Program-made: the position numbers and the translations under genes | Notes under the pieces: generated by a model | Database searches by the model: none | Told to the model about the DNA's origin: nothing | What the model saw: the letters and a program-made list of their open reading frames with translations, nothing else | Shown: piece after piece, positions 47,563 through 57,551 of the stretch | How positions within the stretch are numbered: position 1 is the stretch's first letter | How the letters are laid out: every line of letters begins with the position of its first letter | Source: Prunus persica | Lineage: Eukaryota; Streptophyta; Magnoliopsida; Rosales; Rosaceae | Assembly (NCBI RefSeq): GCF_000346465.2 | Contig: NC_034009.1 | Coordinates: 20,231,606 to 20,295,605 of the forward strand | DNA length: 64,000 bases | Reading direction: 5' to 3'

Positions 47563-47824
47563 GTCTCTTTCTGTCCCTGTCTGTCTCTGTTTCTCTTGAG
47601 AAGCTCAATATGTTCTACATATTTTGTGCCTCATAGTGAATTTCCGTTACTTGTTAATCATGATTTCCTTAGCGTATTTAATTGCATTGTGTTTCTCGTT
47701 TCGGGTAGAACAGAGTTTTCAATGATAGGATTTATTTGGAAAAAAGGAATTCTGGTAGTTATGCTGTGTTCTCTATTTTTGCATGAAAGTTGAAAGTAAG
47801 ATGTCCCTTCTATATGTGTGACAG

Positions 47825-48189
47825 CTTCAGGATTATGGCCTTCGTCTACTGAAAGGAAATTGCTATTTGATCCTGTTATATCTTTTATGGGACAAACAAA
47901 TGAGGGAAGTAGTGTTGATTCATCACAGAAAGCTGAGTCTTCAGAGCATCCGCCAAAGGTTGACAAATCATCAGGGGAATCTGAATCTCCACAAAAACTC
48001 TCTATTGTTGAGGCAAAGGAAGGGGTCAAAACAGAAACTTTACAATACTCTTCAACTGAACAGATGGCTGATAAGGAGGAAACTGAAGTTGTCAAGGAAG
48101 AAACAGATGATAAGCATGCTGCGACGGTGGAGGAAACAGAGACTGTGGTAGCAGAGCCTGAAAAATCTGAATCTGAATCTGAAAAATAG
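47825..48189 (+). pseudogene. Golgin candidate 5-like N-terminal exon
   Basis: Acceptor GACAG at 47820-47824, then SGLWPSSTERKLLFDPVISF, MGQTNEGSSVDSSQ and a Glu/Ser-rich acidic tail ending at a stop (48187-48189). This resembles exon 2 of golgin candidate 5, where an E-A-S-G-L-W-P-S segment follows a phase 1 junction. The frame is open for 121 codons. In the parent gene this exon precedes the coiled coil; here it follows it. Splicing from the donor at 47562 would join the two in frame. Confidence 0.75.
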
Positions 48190-48327
48190 AAAATCAATAT
48201 GTTGGGGGTTTTTTGGCTAGCTAAAAATCTGTGAGAAATGATGAATCCATCTGATTGCAGCCTATTTAATGTTTAATACCTTCATTAAAAAAAGGTTGTT
48301 GACAGTGCTTTGACTATCTTGCAGATT

Positions 48328-48393
48328 ATAATGGCAAAACCAGCAGGTGGCCCTAGTGAGAGAGATCAGCATGCAGGGATGGATGAGGACTAA
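48328..48393 (+). pseudogene. Possible terminal exon of an unidentified gene
   Basis: After an acceptor-like CTTGCAG, the sequence reads IIMAKPAGGPSERDQHAGMD and soon stops (TAA near 48393). The stretch after it resembles a 3' UTR. I do not recognise the parent gene; it could be chance. Confidence 0.3.
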
Positions 48394-48949
48394 TTTTGTG
48401 TGTATGACAATTGACTATCTTTGCTTGTATTGCTCTATGTTAGGGATCTTTTGTTCCATTTTAGTAACAATTTTGTTTAGGAGAAAAAGAAACATATTGC
48501 AGTTCATGCTTTGTAAATGCCATCTTCTGTTATGATGGACACGTGGTATGCTCTTGTTGGGTAGGTTTTGGATTGAAACCGTGGTCGAGTGCTTGAGCCA
48601 TGTTTAGTGTGAAGCTTGAATGGATTTTCTTTTCTGTTGTATTTGGCCCTTGTCTTTTCAAGCATGCCAAAAATCATCCTAGTTTTGTAATATGTGGTTT
48701 GTGTCCAATTAATTTACTGTGGACCTCGCATTTTTGTACGCAATATTTGATAGCTGCCTTCTTTTGAACGAAGATTCATTGAGGGAGAGAATTACTTTCC
48801 TTTTGAATATGAATCGATGTGCAACTCCAACTATCATTTCAAAGGTCAACATCAATTCATGCTAATATAAGGATGGATAACAATTGTCGTGTCCATGAGA
48901 TTCGAATTCAGGATTACTTTTCAACGAAGTGGAGACTCTGTTATTAGAC

Positions 48950-49195
48950 CAAATGGCCATTGACATACGATATAATAGCAATATTAGGCCAATACATGTA
49001 CACTATAGAGGCAATATTAAAGCAATATAACCACAATACGATAGCAATAATATTACAATATCACCTATAAAAATATAATTATTGTCCACTTATTGCTGAT
49101 TTTTCACATGTTCAGAAATTTTGTTCTCTCTTAGCTCACTCGGCTCTCTCTCTCTGGCACATCTCTCTCTCTCTTTGGTATCTGTCTATCGCAGC

Positions 49196-49235
<40 letters not shown>

Positions 49236-49720
49236 GTGCAACTCTCTCTTTGCTCTCTTTCTGTAGCGCAGCTCTCTCTCTGTCTCTCTCTAGCTTCGTT
49301 CTGCCTCTTTCTCCCCTTATTCGCTCTCTGTCACTTTATTCATACCTTCCTTTTTTTGTAAATTATTTTTTAGTTGTTATTATTTTTTAAAATAATTTCT
49401 TACAATGTCTTACGATGCAATTATGATGCACCTGACTGCCTGTTTTTGAAAGGCACGTTGTTTCTTTCTCCTCCTCGTCTTCTTTTTGAATGCAATATGG
49501 CCCAAACAGTAAACCCATTGATGAGCTGTAGTCAATATACATACACTAGAGAGGCAATATTAGGTCAATATAATGGCAATACGATAGCAATAGCATTACA
49601 ATATACATGCAATATGATGGCAATATGCATACAATATTAGTACAATACACAGGCAATATTAGTACAATACACATGCAATAGGACAGCAATATTAAGTCAA
49701 TCTACATACAATACACACAC
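48950..49720. repeat. CAATA-rich repeat blocks and internal TIR-like sequence
   Basis: Blocks at 48975-49065 and 49530-49705 are made of short irregular repeats of GCAATAT / ACAATA words. A 65-bp stretch near 48989 matches one near 49540 (GAGGCAATATTA ... CAATACGATAGCAATA). Between them, 49060-49215 resembles the TIR region 46370-46500 (cacctataaa, ttcagaaattt, gttctctct, ctcggctctctc), then a (CT)n tract. This suggests a second, decayed MULE end nested in the element. Confidence 0.65.
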
Positions 49721-50218
49721 ATCCATTACAGACTACAATTTAGATATGGAAAATAAATCGCCACCGAACCCTAACAGTACTATCCCAAGAAATTTCTTTC
49801 ATAAAACTTGACAATTCAATTGTTATTACATAGTCAACCAATCTTTGCTCTATTACATACATACTTCCCACCTATATTATAAATAATGGAGAGCTCACAA
49901 ATTCTACTAATTTGATCTTAACTTCATCAATTTGTTCTTCGTTGTATGAGTTAGCTCTCCCTTCTTGCACATTTTCCAAGTTGTTCTGTTCTCCTCCCGT
50001 GTAGCAATATCAGCAACAACAGGTTATCTACATATCTGAAATCATAACTGCACATGATTCTCAATTAGCAAAGAGGAAAACCATTTTCTTTTATAACTTC
50101 AGTTCTGAAATATATAACAAAATGCAAATATCTTTGCTTCTGAAAAGGAGCAAAAGTTTGTCAACCAATTCATAGTAAAAACGAAGAAACTAGTGAACAT
50201 AACCAGAAAAATGCTAAC

Positions 50219-50541
50219 CTGCAAAACCAACTCCAATACTTTAACCACATCATTAATACTTGAGATTTTCTTCTCATGGATTATGATTAGAGGATTTTCC
50301 AATTCCTATCAGCACATACACAAGTTTGAAGATAATCAGCATCAAGCAAAAAGGGACTTGAGGTGCTGCTAACTTTAACAAGCAGCCCTCTAACAGTTTC
50401 AAGACATAGTTATCGCTGAGTCAAACTAAAACTTACACATTTCTGATTGTTCTGGTTGGTGATGAAATAAGGGGATATGTAGCCCCTGTCTAGCTTCATT
50501 CCCTCAACAACCTCCAGCTCGTTGTCCAATGTTTTCCCATC
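50219..50541 (-). pseudogene. Mitochondrial chaperonin CPN60 fragment (two exons)
   Basis: Exon 50541-50437 encodes [30 protein letters not shown] and ends K-C. After an intron, exon 50305-50219 encodes ELENPLIIIHEKKISSIND and VVKVLELVLQ. These are consecutive parts of the group I chaperonin apical domain of plant mitochondrial HSP60 (parent motif [19 protein letters not shown]). Both exons (35 and 29 codons) are open, are in phase 0 to each other and have canonical splice sites. The ATP-binding equatorial domains are missing, so it cannot be a chaperonin. Confidence 0.85.
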
Positions 50542-50796
50542 CTGCAAAAATTAACATAGTGTGAAGCTTACATGTTTTGGGTATCATTTGGGAATAAAAA
50601 ACTAAAATAAAATTATTTGCCCTCCAATATATTTCTGTACAAATTTCATAAGACCCATACATACCTCACTTTAAAACAACAATAAAAAGAAGCTGATATC
50701 ATCCAGATTTCAGCCCTTGCAATATGGTAACTACACTAATATGCCTATGACAAATCTGCTGACTAGAAACAGACATAGGCAAATAAAGTCACATAC

Positions 50797-50888
50797 CCAT
50801 CAGCACAGCCACTGTCCAGGTCGTGATGAGATACAAGCCAATAGACGACCACAACCAAATTGCTCTTCAATATGCTGGTCAAGAGTTG
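50797..50888 (-). pseudogene. 40S ribosomal protein S8 fragment
   Basis: Reads [20 protein letters not shown] then SRPGQ, a very characteristic stretch near the C terminus of eukaryotic RPS8 (parent: HIEEQFGGGRLLAC..SRPGQCGRADGY). A small deletion after GQ breaks the frame, and the CGRADGY end is only visible out of frame. Flanking AG and GT suggest one exon was captured with intron edges. Confidence 0.8.
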
Positions 50889-50947
50889 TCTTTATCAAAC
50901 CAAATCAGAGAACCACAATTTTAAAGATTCTAACATAAATGAATTAC

Positions 50948-51670
50948 CTGAAGTTTAGTAATCAACCCTTTCTTCTCTTCTTCAAACTCTCTGATCTAGT
51001 ATTCAGAGAAAAATATATAAGAATACCTAGCAGTGAAAGGATTAAAGAATGACAAAATCAGACAATGAATAAACCGGCTAGCATACCTGAGCCCTTAATT
51101 TCCTAATCTGTTCTTCTTGAGCAGCCTGCTTTTTTGAAAGCTCTTCACCTGGTACATAAAAATGCAAAAATGAAGGAATTTCCATAATTATTGATATGAT
51201 TGCATAAAGAAACCCTCCTCGCATCCACAATAGAACATTGGCTACGTTGAAATTCACTATGAGGCACAAAATATGTAGAACATATTGAGCTTCTCAAGAG
51301 AAACAGAGACAGACAGGGACAGAAAGAGACCTTCAGCCATAACTTGATTAATTATTTCATCCTTTTCCTTCAGAAGAGCAGCTGCATCACTTTTCTTATT
51401 CTGCTCCCGCCGAAGCGTGTCCCTTTCCTTTGTAAGAGCATACACCTGCAATCATAAGTTGGCATAGCCCCTCCAATTATCAGGAGCTGAATTAAAAATA
51501 GGCAAGTACCAATTTCATCAAAAACATAAGGGGCACATATAACACCTAGATCAATCCAAGCACGATTATAAACAAGACTTTATGAGAAGACCTACCTTCC
51601 TTTCAAGTGTTGCAACCCTTTGATGGTATTCCTCTTGCAGTGACTCGACTTCTGCATCATTGGATTTTCT
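50948..51670 (-). pseudogene. Golgin candidate 5/TMF-like coiled-coil exons (four) in right half
   Basis: Four consecutive exons on the minus strand: 51670-51596 (RKSNDAEVESLQ, HQRVATLERK), 51445-51331 (VYALTKERDTLRREQNKKSD), 51148-51087 (EELSKKQAAQEEQIRKLRAQ) and 50995-50948 (IREFEEEKKGLITKLQ). Lengths 75, 115, 62 and 48 nt sum to 300, and phases agree at each GT..AG junction. An uninterrupted 100-residue golgin coiled-coil segment remains readable. The first two exons duplicate those of the left TIR, with differences such as A/P in KSDAAAL versus KSDAPAL. The last two lie outside the TIR, which suggests the right arm is the original capture and the left arm a copy. Confidence 0.85.
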
Positions 51671-52603
51671 CTGTTCAATTATTTTCACCAGTTAATATGT
51701 GAACATCTATAAAAAAAATAATTATTAAAATCACAATACTATATGGCTGATAAAGCAAATTGGGAAAGAAAAAAAAATTGATAATGAGAATGTGAACTAG
51801 TCAACCATGGTTGGTTTCAAGAAATACCAGAAATTTTCCAAAACATGAAACATATAATTAGACAACCATCAAATTGTATGTGCAAACTTATAATTCCATA
51901 ACATGATTATTACACTGACAAAGATCAAGCATCAGGAATGCTTTTTGGCAAAATAAATAGTCGAATTAGAATCTATGCCTTTATTTTGCATTTACACACA
52001 AACAATTTTGAAGAAAACGTCGTTGAAATCAAAATTGAAAAAAGAATGCATTTTAAAATTTAAATATTAACTCAACATAAACCACCCGCAAGAGGAAGTA
52101 GCATGAATATAGCAAAGATATTTTCATCCAACAATTCTCCACGGATGATTCATTCAGTGACAATTCTCCATGACTGGTATTAATTAGTACTTGGGCACAA
52201 AGAATTGAGACCCAAAACCAATTTCGAAGAAACCCCTAAATCAATTTCTTACAAATCCATACACCATAAACCAAATTCACAAAAACCCCAAATTTCAAAG
52301 ACAAGGAAGATGAACAGTACCTCGTGGATGTGAATCGTGGAGTTAAGCTTGGATGAATAGCCACCGCTGAGGGAGAAAGACGATTGCGTCGGAGAGAGAG
52401 AGAGTTACACGAGGGAGAGAGAAGGGCTGAAGAGAGAGATAGAGCCAAGAGAGTTGAGAGAGAACCCAATTTCTGAAAAACTGAAATGGGTACAATCATT
52501 CCACAATAAAAATGTATTTATAGGTGATAGTTGTAAAAAAATTGGGAAGGGATGGTATTTTTAGTTAAAATTATAAAAAAGGTGGCATTTTAAGCTATTT
52601 CCC
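51249..52603 (-). repeat. Pack-MULE right terminal inverted repeat
   Basis: Reverse complement of 46291-47644 with few differences. It contains the mirror TATA box (52515-52522), the CT-rich leader (as GA on this strand, 52350-52460) and two golgin exons. Confidence 0.92.
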
Positions 52604-52612
52604 ATTATAAAA
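52604..52612 (+). repeat. Right 9-bp target site duplication of the Pack-MULE
   Basis: ATTATAAAA, identical to 46282-46290. Confidence 0.92.
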
Positions 52613-52648
52613 TCTTGCAAGACAAACCCACACGTTCTCCATCTTGTT

Positions 52649-52686
<38 letters not shown>

Positions 52687-53284
52687 ACACTACTACATGG
52701 TAGAAATCTATTCTAAAGAATTGGAATGAATGATTGAAGTAAGGAAGGATGAAATTTATAAGAGAAGCTAAGGATGCAACCAAATAAAATTTATATATAT
52801 AATATTCTAAACCACCAAAAGATAAAATAGAAAACAAGGGAATAATGTACACTCATTCCCCTTTGGCCGATGATATCCTAAAGGAATATGTGACTCATTT
52901 ATTTCCCCCAATGATACCACAACACCACTTGTTACTAGCATGTAAGGTGGCCTGGCAGTGATGATTTGATTAAAATCAATTCCCAGTCTCTACACGTGGA
53001 AAATACGAATGGTGTCATCTTTGACCCAAAAGAATGATCTCAAACTCGGCTTAAGATTTAATAACATATAAGTCTTCACAATAAATATTAAATAAAGAAA
53101 TGTCATATTAATAAATAATGAATATGTAGTATGAATATTTATTTAAAATAATATATATATAGTTTTTTATTTATAGAAAATGAATAGGGCTCTCTCTCTC
53201 ATCCATTGGATTTGGTTGGATTTCGAGATGGATCCGCCACGCCAACTCGACTCCTTTATCTGGAGTTATGGAAAGCCGCTTCTT
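52613..53284. other. Spacer with (CT)n microsatellite
   Basis: A CT dinucleotide tract at about 52652-52682, then AT-rich non-coding sequence. No gene is recognised. Confidence 0.5.
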
Positions 53285-53301
53285 AAGAATCCATCATTTG
53301 T

Positions 53302-53453
53302 GCAAAGGACCCGCTAGTGTAGTGGTTTGGAGTATTTACTCCCTCAGGCAAGGTCCTGGGTTTGAGTCCTAGCATCCGTGTTGTGTGTGTGAGTTTAATA
53401 TGCTATCGCCCCTTTCAATAGAAAAGGTCCTAAAAAAAATAAAAATAAATAAA
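53302..53453 (+). mobile_element. tRNA-derived SINE (152 bp) with 17-bp target duplication
   Basis: A-box-like TAGTGTAGTGG at 53315-53325, B-box-like GGGTTTGAGTCC at 53358-53369, and an A-rich 3' tail. The flanking direct repeats AAGAATCCATCATTTGT (53285-53301) and AAGAACCCATCATTTGT (53454-53470) differ by one base, the mark of L1-type target-primed insertion. It is not a tRNA gene: no cloverleaf and no anticodon arm. Confidence 0.88.
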
Positions 53454-53470
53454 AAGAACCCATCATTTGT

Positions 53471-53905
53471 TTATACGTTACTTTGTCTGGTGTACTTATT
53501 TTTGCAAGCTTCAAAGAAGATCATAGATAAGATAATTTATTTGGAAGTATCCCGCCATTCCAGGCCCAATCAAATACTTAAGGTCTGTTTGTTACACAAG
53601 CTTAGCTTGGCCTGGCTTGGAGCCTAGCTTGGACTACATTTTAGTCTCATGTTTATTTCATCTAATCCTAGTCTTGGATGAGATTGCTAATACCGGTCCA
53701 CCAAAAATACCTTCTTAGGAGGAGGCTATTAAACCCATGTGGAAAGGGAGGACTAGTTCCATACTCACCAATGTATAAGATGCATATATTATATTGTAAT
53801 AATAATAACATATATTATTATTCTTATTATTATATACCCATATATATATATATATTATATTTTATATACACACACACACACATATATATAATATGTATAT
53901 ACAAT
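53471..53905. other. Spacer with AT microsatellites
   Basis: Non-coding. 53770-53905 is TA/TTA-rich with a short (CA)n run. Confidence 0.5.
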
Positions 53906-54319
53906 CCCCTTCTATTGAGGGATGCCTTAAATAATTTTATTTGAGGGATATCCTTTAGGGTACCCTACAATATATATATATATATATATATATATTTTCA
54001 ACGATCCAAATCTTCTATTTTTTAAGTCTATATTCATAGATCATCCTTGCAAAAATTAGACAAATTGGAAATCGTTTCGACATTCAATTGTATCCTACAA
54101 AATCAATGAACATGGTACTTCAAGAAAGTACTATAATTTTAATAACACAATTGAGTGGTCAAATGATATCGGATTCAAGTGATTTTTTGTAAAGATGATC
54201 TTTGAATGATTATCTAAAACATAGACGGTTTGGATGAGTGAAATACAATGCAGAGTAGACCTTACAAGAGTATCCCTCAAATAAGCTAATTTGAAGGATC
54301 CTTCAATGGAGGCTTTTTG
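53906..54319 (-). mobile_element. MITE family 2, reverse copy
   Basis: About 415 bp in the opposite orientation to 54911-55296. Left end cttctattgaggga, right end a diverged inverse (ccttcaatggagg). It holds the family blocks 'acacaattgagtggtcaaatgatat' and 'gtgaaatacaatgcagagt'. A (TA)n expansion interrupts it at about 53970. Confidence 0.75.
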
Positions 54320-54334
54320 TATGTATATATACAC

Positions 54335-54909
54335 ATATATACATATGCATCAGAATGCGCGGCTACCAAGCTGTGAATTTGGATGAATAGGTGTGTGAGA
54401 AGTGTACAGGCAGTGGGGTTAGGAGCAAGCGTTGGCGCTTAGAATTTTTTTTTTTTTTTTTTAATTGGATGAAAGGCTGCTTGAAGTTAAGTTCAAGCAG
54501 ATTTTTAATTACACTTTTTTTCCCAAATAAAAAAATATAATACTTTATTAATATTTTAATTTATATGGGCGGTTTTACCCCTCAATTTAACAACAAAATT
54601 GACGGACTTTGACTATAGGACCCATTTGATACTAAATAGAGAGTTGAAGTACCATTGAAATGAAATTTTAATTGGTGGACCAAAATGATACTGGGGCAAA
54701 AATTAAGGGACTATTTCGGTCATCAACCCTATAATATATATACACCTACACATACACACACACACGCACACACACACACACACAAGCGCGCGCGCACACA
54801 CACACACACATATATCATACTCATGTATATATTATAATATACATATATACATGTATACACACACACATATATATATTATGTATGAATATAATATATGTAT
54901 ATATATATT
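54335..54909. other. Spacer with alternating purine-pyrimidine tract
   Basis: 54560-54730 resembles the dispersed repeat at the window start. 54740-54905 alternates CA, CG and TA dinucleotides almost throughout (cacacgcacac, agcgcgcgcgcac, then tatata). Confidence 0.7.
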
Positions 54910-54910
54910 C

Positions 54911-55296
54911 AGAGAGCTTTTATTGAGGGATCTCTCAAATAAGCTTATTTGAGGGACATCATTGTAGGGCCCACTCTGTATTGTATTTCACTAATCCAAA
55001 CCTTATATTTTGTAAGTATTCATTCAAAGATCATCTCTACAATAAAACACATGAATCCAATATCATTTGACCACTCAATTGAGTTATTGAAATTTTAGTA
55101 CTTTCTTGAAGTACAATGTTCATTGAGTTTGTAGGACACAATTGGATGTCGAAACGGTTTCGATTTGTCTTTTTTTTCAAGGATGATCTATGAATGAAGA
55201 CTTGAAAAAAAGACAGTTTGAATTGTTGATAAAAAAATTTGTACGGTACCCTAAAGGGTGTCCATCAAATAAGAGATCCCTCAATAGAAGAGGACA
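54911..55296 (+). mobile_element. MITE family 2, forward copy
   Basis: Begins CAGAGAGCTTTTATTGAGGGA and ends with TCCCTCAATAGAAGAGGACAG, a good terminal inverted repeat. The interior is closest to 14950-15345. It is the best-preserved copy in the window. Confidence 0.82.
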
Positions 55297-55920
55297 GTAT
55301 ATACATATTATATATATATATTATAATATACATATATAATATATGTATTTATACATTTATACATATATACATATATATATATATTTGGAAAAATAAAAAA
55401 ATCTAGTCTTAGTCCAAGTTTTCATCAAACACATTAGTGTTATCCAATTTAAATCAAGTCAAGTCAAGCCAAGACAGTCCCTAAGTCAATGTCAAAACAG
55501 TCTTGTGTAACAAACGAGGCCTAATAGTCTTCAATTTGATTCATGTACCCACTTCGCAAGAGGGAGAGAAGTCATAGAAAGACTTCTTCCGGTTCTCTGT
55601 AACAATTTAGAGTAATTCAATTTAAAATCAATTGAAAATGAGTAGATAGGCCCATTTCCAAACGTGCGACAATATTCTGAACAAAACATTTTTTGCATGA
55701 AATAACATAATTTGTTTTCCCAACGCATGAGCTTTCGTATTTATGCCACACACACAACGCATGATTTGTTTTCCCAAATTAGAGGGAAGATTGTTAAGTA
55801 GTCGTTTCGTTTGCTTGGTTGGGTTGGGCATAGGCTAGCTATAGGTTTAATTAACTCAAAGTATCTTTCCTTAATATTTAACTCACTGTAAGTGGATGAT
55901 CTCATCTTCATCTCCCACCA
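55297..55920. other. Spacer upstream of the desaturase gene
   Basis: Includes a TA-rich tract (55297-55385) and about 500 bp of putative promoter. No clear TATA box could be fixed. Confidence 0.4.
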
Positions 55921-57551
55921 ATGTTGATCACCAGCTGCCTCACATCTCCCAAGTTCTTCACGGCCTCATCCAACCCTGCACCTTCAAAGTGAGACACTTT
56001 TAATTTGCTTTATTTTATTATCTTATCCATGTTTGTCTGTTTTACTAATATATATTAATGTATGTATGCAGAGATCTGAAGGTTGATGAGAAGATTAATA
56101 GGGATTACAGTTACAAGAAGGCTTTTATGCCACGGCGAGAGTTGCTTTATCAAGAAATCACTCATTCCATGTCACCTGAAAAAATTAGCATCTTTAAATC
56201 CCTAGACGACTGGGCTGAGGACAACATCTTGACTCACTTGAAACCTGTTGAAAAGTGCTGGCAACCTCAAGATTTTCTGCCTGATCCAGCGGCTTCCCGA
56301 GATGACGGTTTTCTTGAGCAAGTCAAGGAACTGAGGGAGAGGGCAAAGGAGGTTCCAGATGATTTCTTTGTTGTTTTGGTGGGAAATATGATCACTGAGG
56401 ACGCCCTTCCCACTTACCAAACAATGCTCAACACTTTGGATGGAGTTGCAGATGAAACAGGTTCAAGCCCTACTTCTTGGGCAGTCTGGACCAGGGCCTG
56501 GACTGCTGAAGAGAAAAGGCATGGTGACCTTCTTAATAAGTATCTCTATCTCACCGGACGAGTCGACATGTCCCAAATTGAGAAGACCATTCAGTATTTG
56601 ATTACTTTTGGAATGGTATGTTACACCTTAAGCATATATATATTTATATGCATCTAATAATTAAATTAATCAATTAATGTTATCTCCTTCTCCTTAATAG
56701 AAAATTGAGACCGTTTGATAACTATTTCTGTTTCGATCAGTTTCTAGTTTTTATTTTAAATAAAACTGAATATCGGAAACATGTTTAGTATTAATATATA
56801 TAGTCTTCAAGTGTACACAGAGTAAAAAACTGAAAACTGTTTGAAAGCTCAATTTAGATTAATGTCTAATGGGAAATTATTAAACATTGATTTTAGGGTA
56901 AAAACATGTTATTTAGGCCCTGAATTTTCTTGTGTATACTTAACCTGCATGTATAAATGTACATATATGTGTACGTATTCGTAGGATCCCGGGGGAGAGA
57001 ACAATCCCTACTTGGGGTTCATATTCACTTCATTCCAGGAAAGGGCTACCGCTATCTCTCATGGGAACACTGCCAAACTTGCCAAGAAGCATGGGGACTT
57101 GAAGTTGGCACAAATATGCGGCATAATAGCCTCAGATGAGAAGCGCCATGAGGCTGCCTACACCAAGATTGTGACCAAGCTCTTTGAGTTGGATCCTGAT
57201 TATACTGTCATTTCATTAGCTCACATGATGAGGAAGAAAATCACCATGCCAGCTCACTTGATGTATGATGGCCGTGATGACCACCTTTTCCAACACTTTT
57301 CCAGTGCTGCGCAGCAGTTAGGTGTCTATACCGCCAATGACTATGCCGATATATTGGAGTCGTTGCTTGCCACGTGGAAGGTAGAAACCCTCGTCGGACT
57401 TTCACCTGAAGGCCGAAAGGCTCAAGAGTTTGTTTGTGGGTTGCCACCGAGAATAAGAAAGCTAGAGGAAAGAGCTCAAGCAAGGACCAAGCAACCACCC
57501 ATGTCTGTACCTTTCAGTTGGATTTTTGGTAGACAAGTGAGGCTTTTGTGA
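55921..57551 (+). CDS. Plastid stearoyl-ACP 9-desaturase (acyl-ACP desaturase)
   Basis: A soluble di-iron enzyme that puts a cis double bond into acyl-ACP (typically 18:0 to 18:1 delta-9) in the plastid stroma, using ferredoxin and O2. Three exons, 55921-55988, 56072-56615 and 56985-57551, join to 1179 nt (392 aa, normal for the family). Exon 1 encodes a short Ser/Thr-rich transit peptide ([16 protein letters not shown]). All six expected iron ligands are present: E132 ([11 protein letters not shown]), E170 and H173 ([11 protein letters not shown]), E223 (TSFQERAT), E256 and H259 ([10 protein letters not shown]). Departures from the usual family sequence are VGN for VGD before MITE, EEKRH for EENRH, and FIFTSF for FIYTSF, so it may be a divergent paralogue with altered chain-length or position preference (inference). 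It ends [13 protein letters not shown], as in other SADs. Confidence 0.95.

Larger units (their letters stand above)
46291..47644 (+). repeat. Pack-MULE left terminal inverted repeat
   Basis: Matches the reverse complement of 51249-52603. It includes TATAAATA at 46372-46379, a CT-rich leader-like segment (46430-46530), a good splice donor (CGAG/GTACTG at 46575) and two golgin exons. Confidence 0.92.
46291..52603. mobile_element. Pack-MULE carrying fragments of at least three host genes
   Basis: The element is 6313 bp and bounded by ends GGGAAATAGCTTAAAATGCC, by 1.35-kb terminal inverted repeats (46291-47644 and 51249-52603) and by a perfect 9-bp target duplication. It encodes no transposase. 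Inside are exon-intron pieces of a golgin candidate 5/TMF-like gene (both strands), mitochondrial CPN60 (minus), ribosomal protein S8 (minus) and a possible fourth gene end (about 48328-48393, plus). Introns are retained, so capture was from genomic DNA. A diverged copy of the terminal sequence lies internally at about 49060-49215, pointing to nesting. TIR arms differ at only a few bases by eye, so the inverted repeat is recent or homogenised. A Helitron is excluded by the inverted repeats and 9-bp duplication. Confidence 0.9.

Noticed and set aside
47658..48197. Minus-strand ORF of 179 codons rich in Ser
   Set aside because: It is antisense to the golgin N-terminal exon; the plus strand has the recognisable protein and splice sites.
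46291..52603. Helitron explanation for the multi-gene cargo
   Set aside because: Helitrons lack terminal inverted repeats and target duplications; this element has both, with the Mutator-type 9 bp.
52686..52700. CACTA-like end at CACTACTACATGG
   Set aside because: No subterminal repeat follows and there is no partner end; probably chance.
53302..53453. A tRNA gene
   Set aside because: Only A- and B-box-like sequences are present; no cloverleaf can be formed, and the A-rich tail and long TSD mark it as a SINE.
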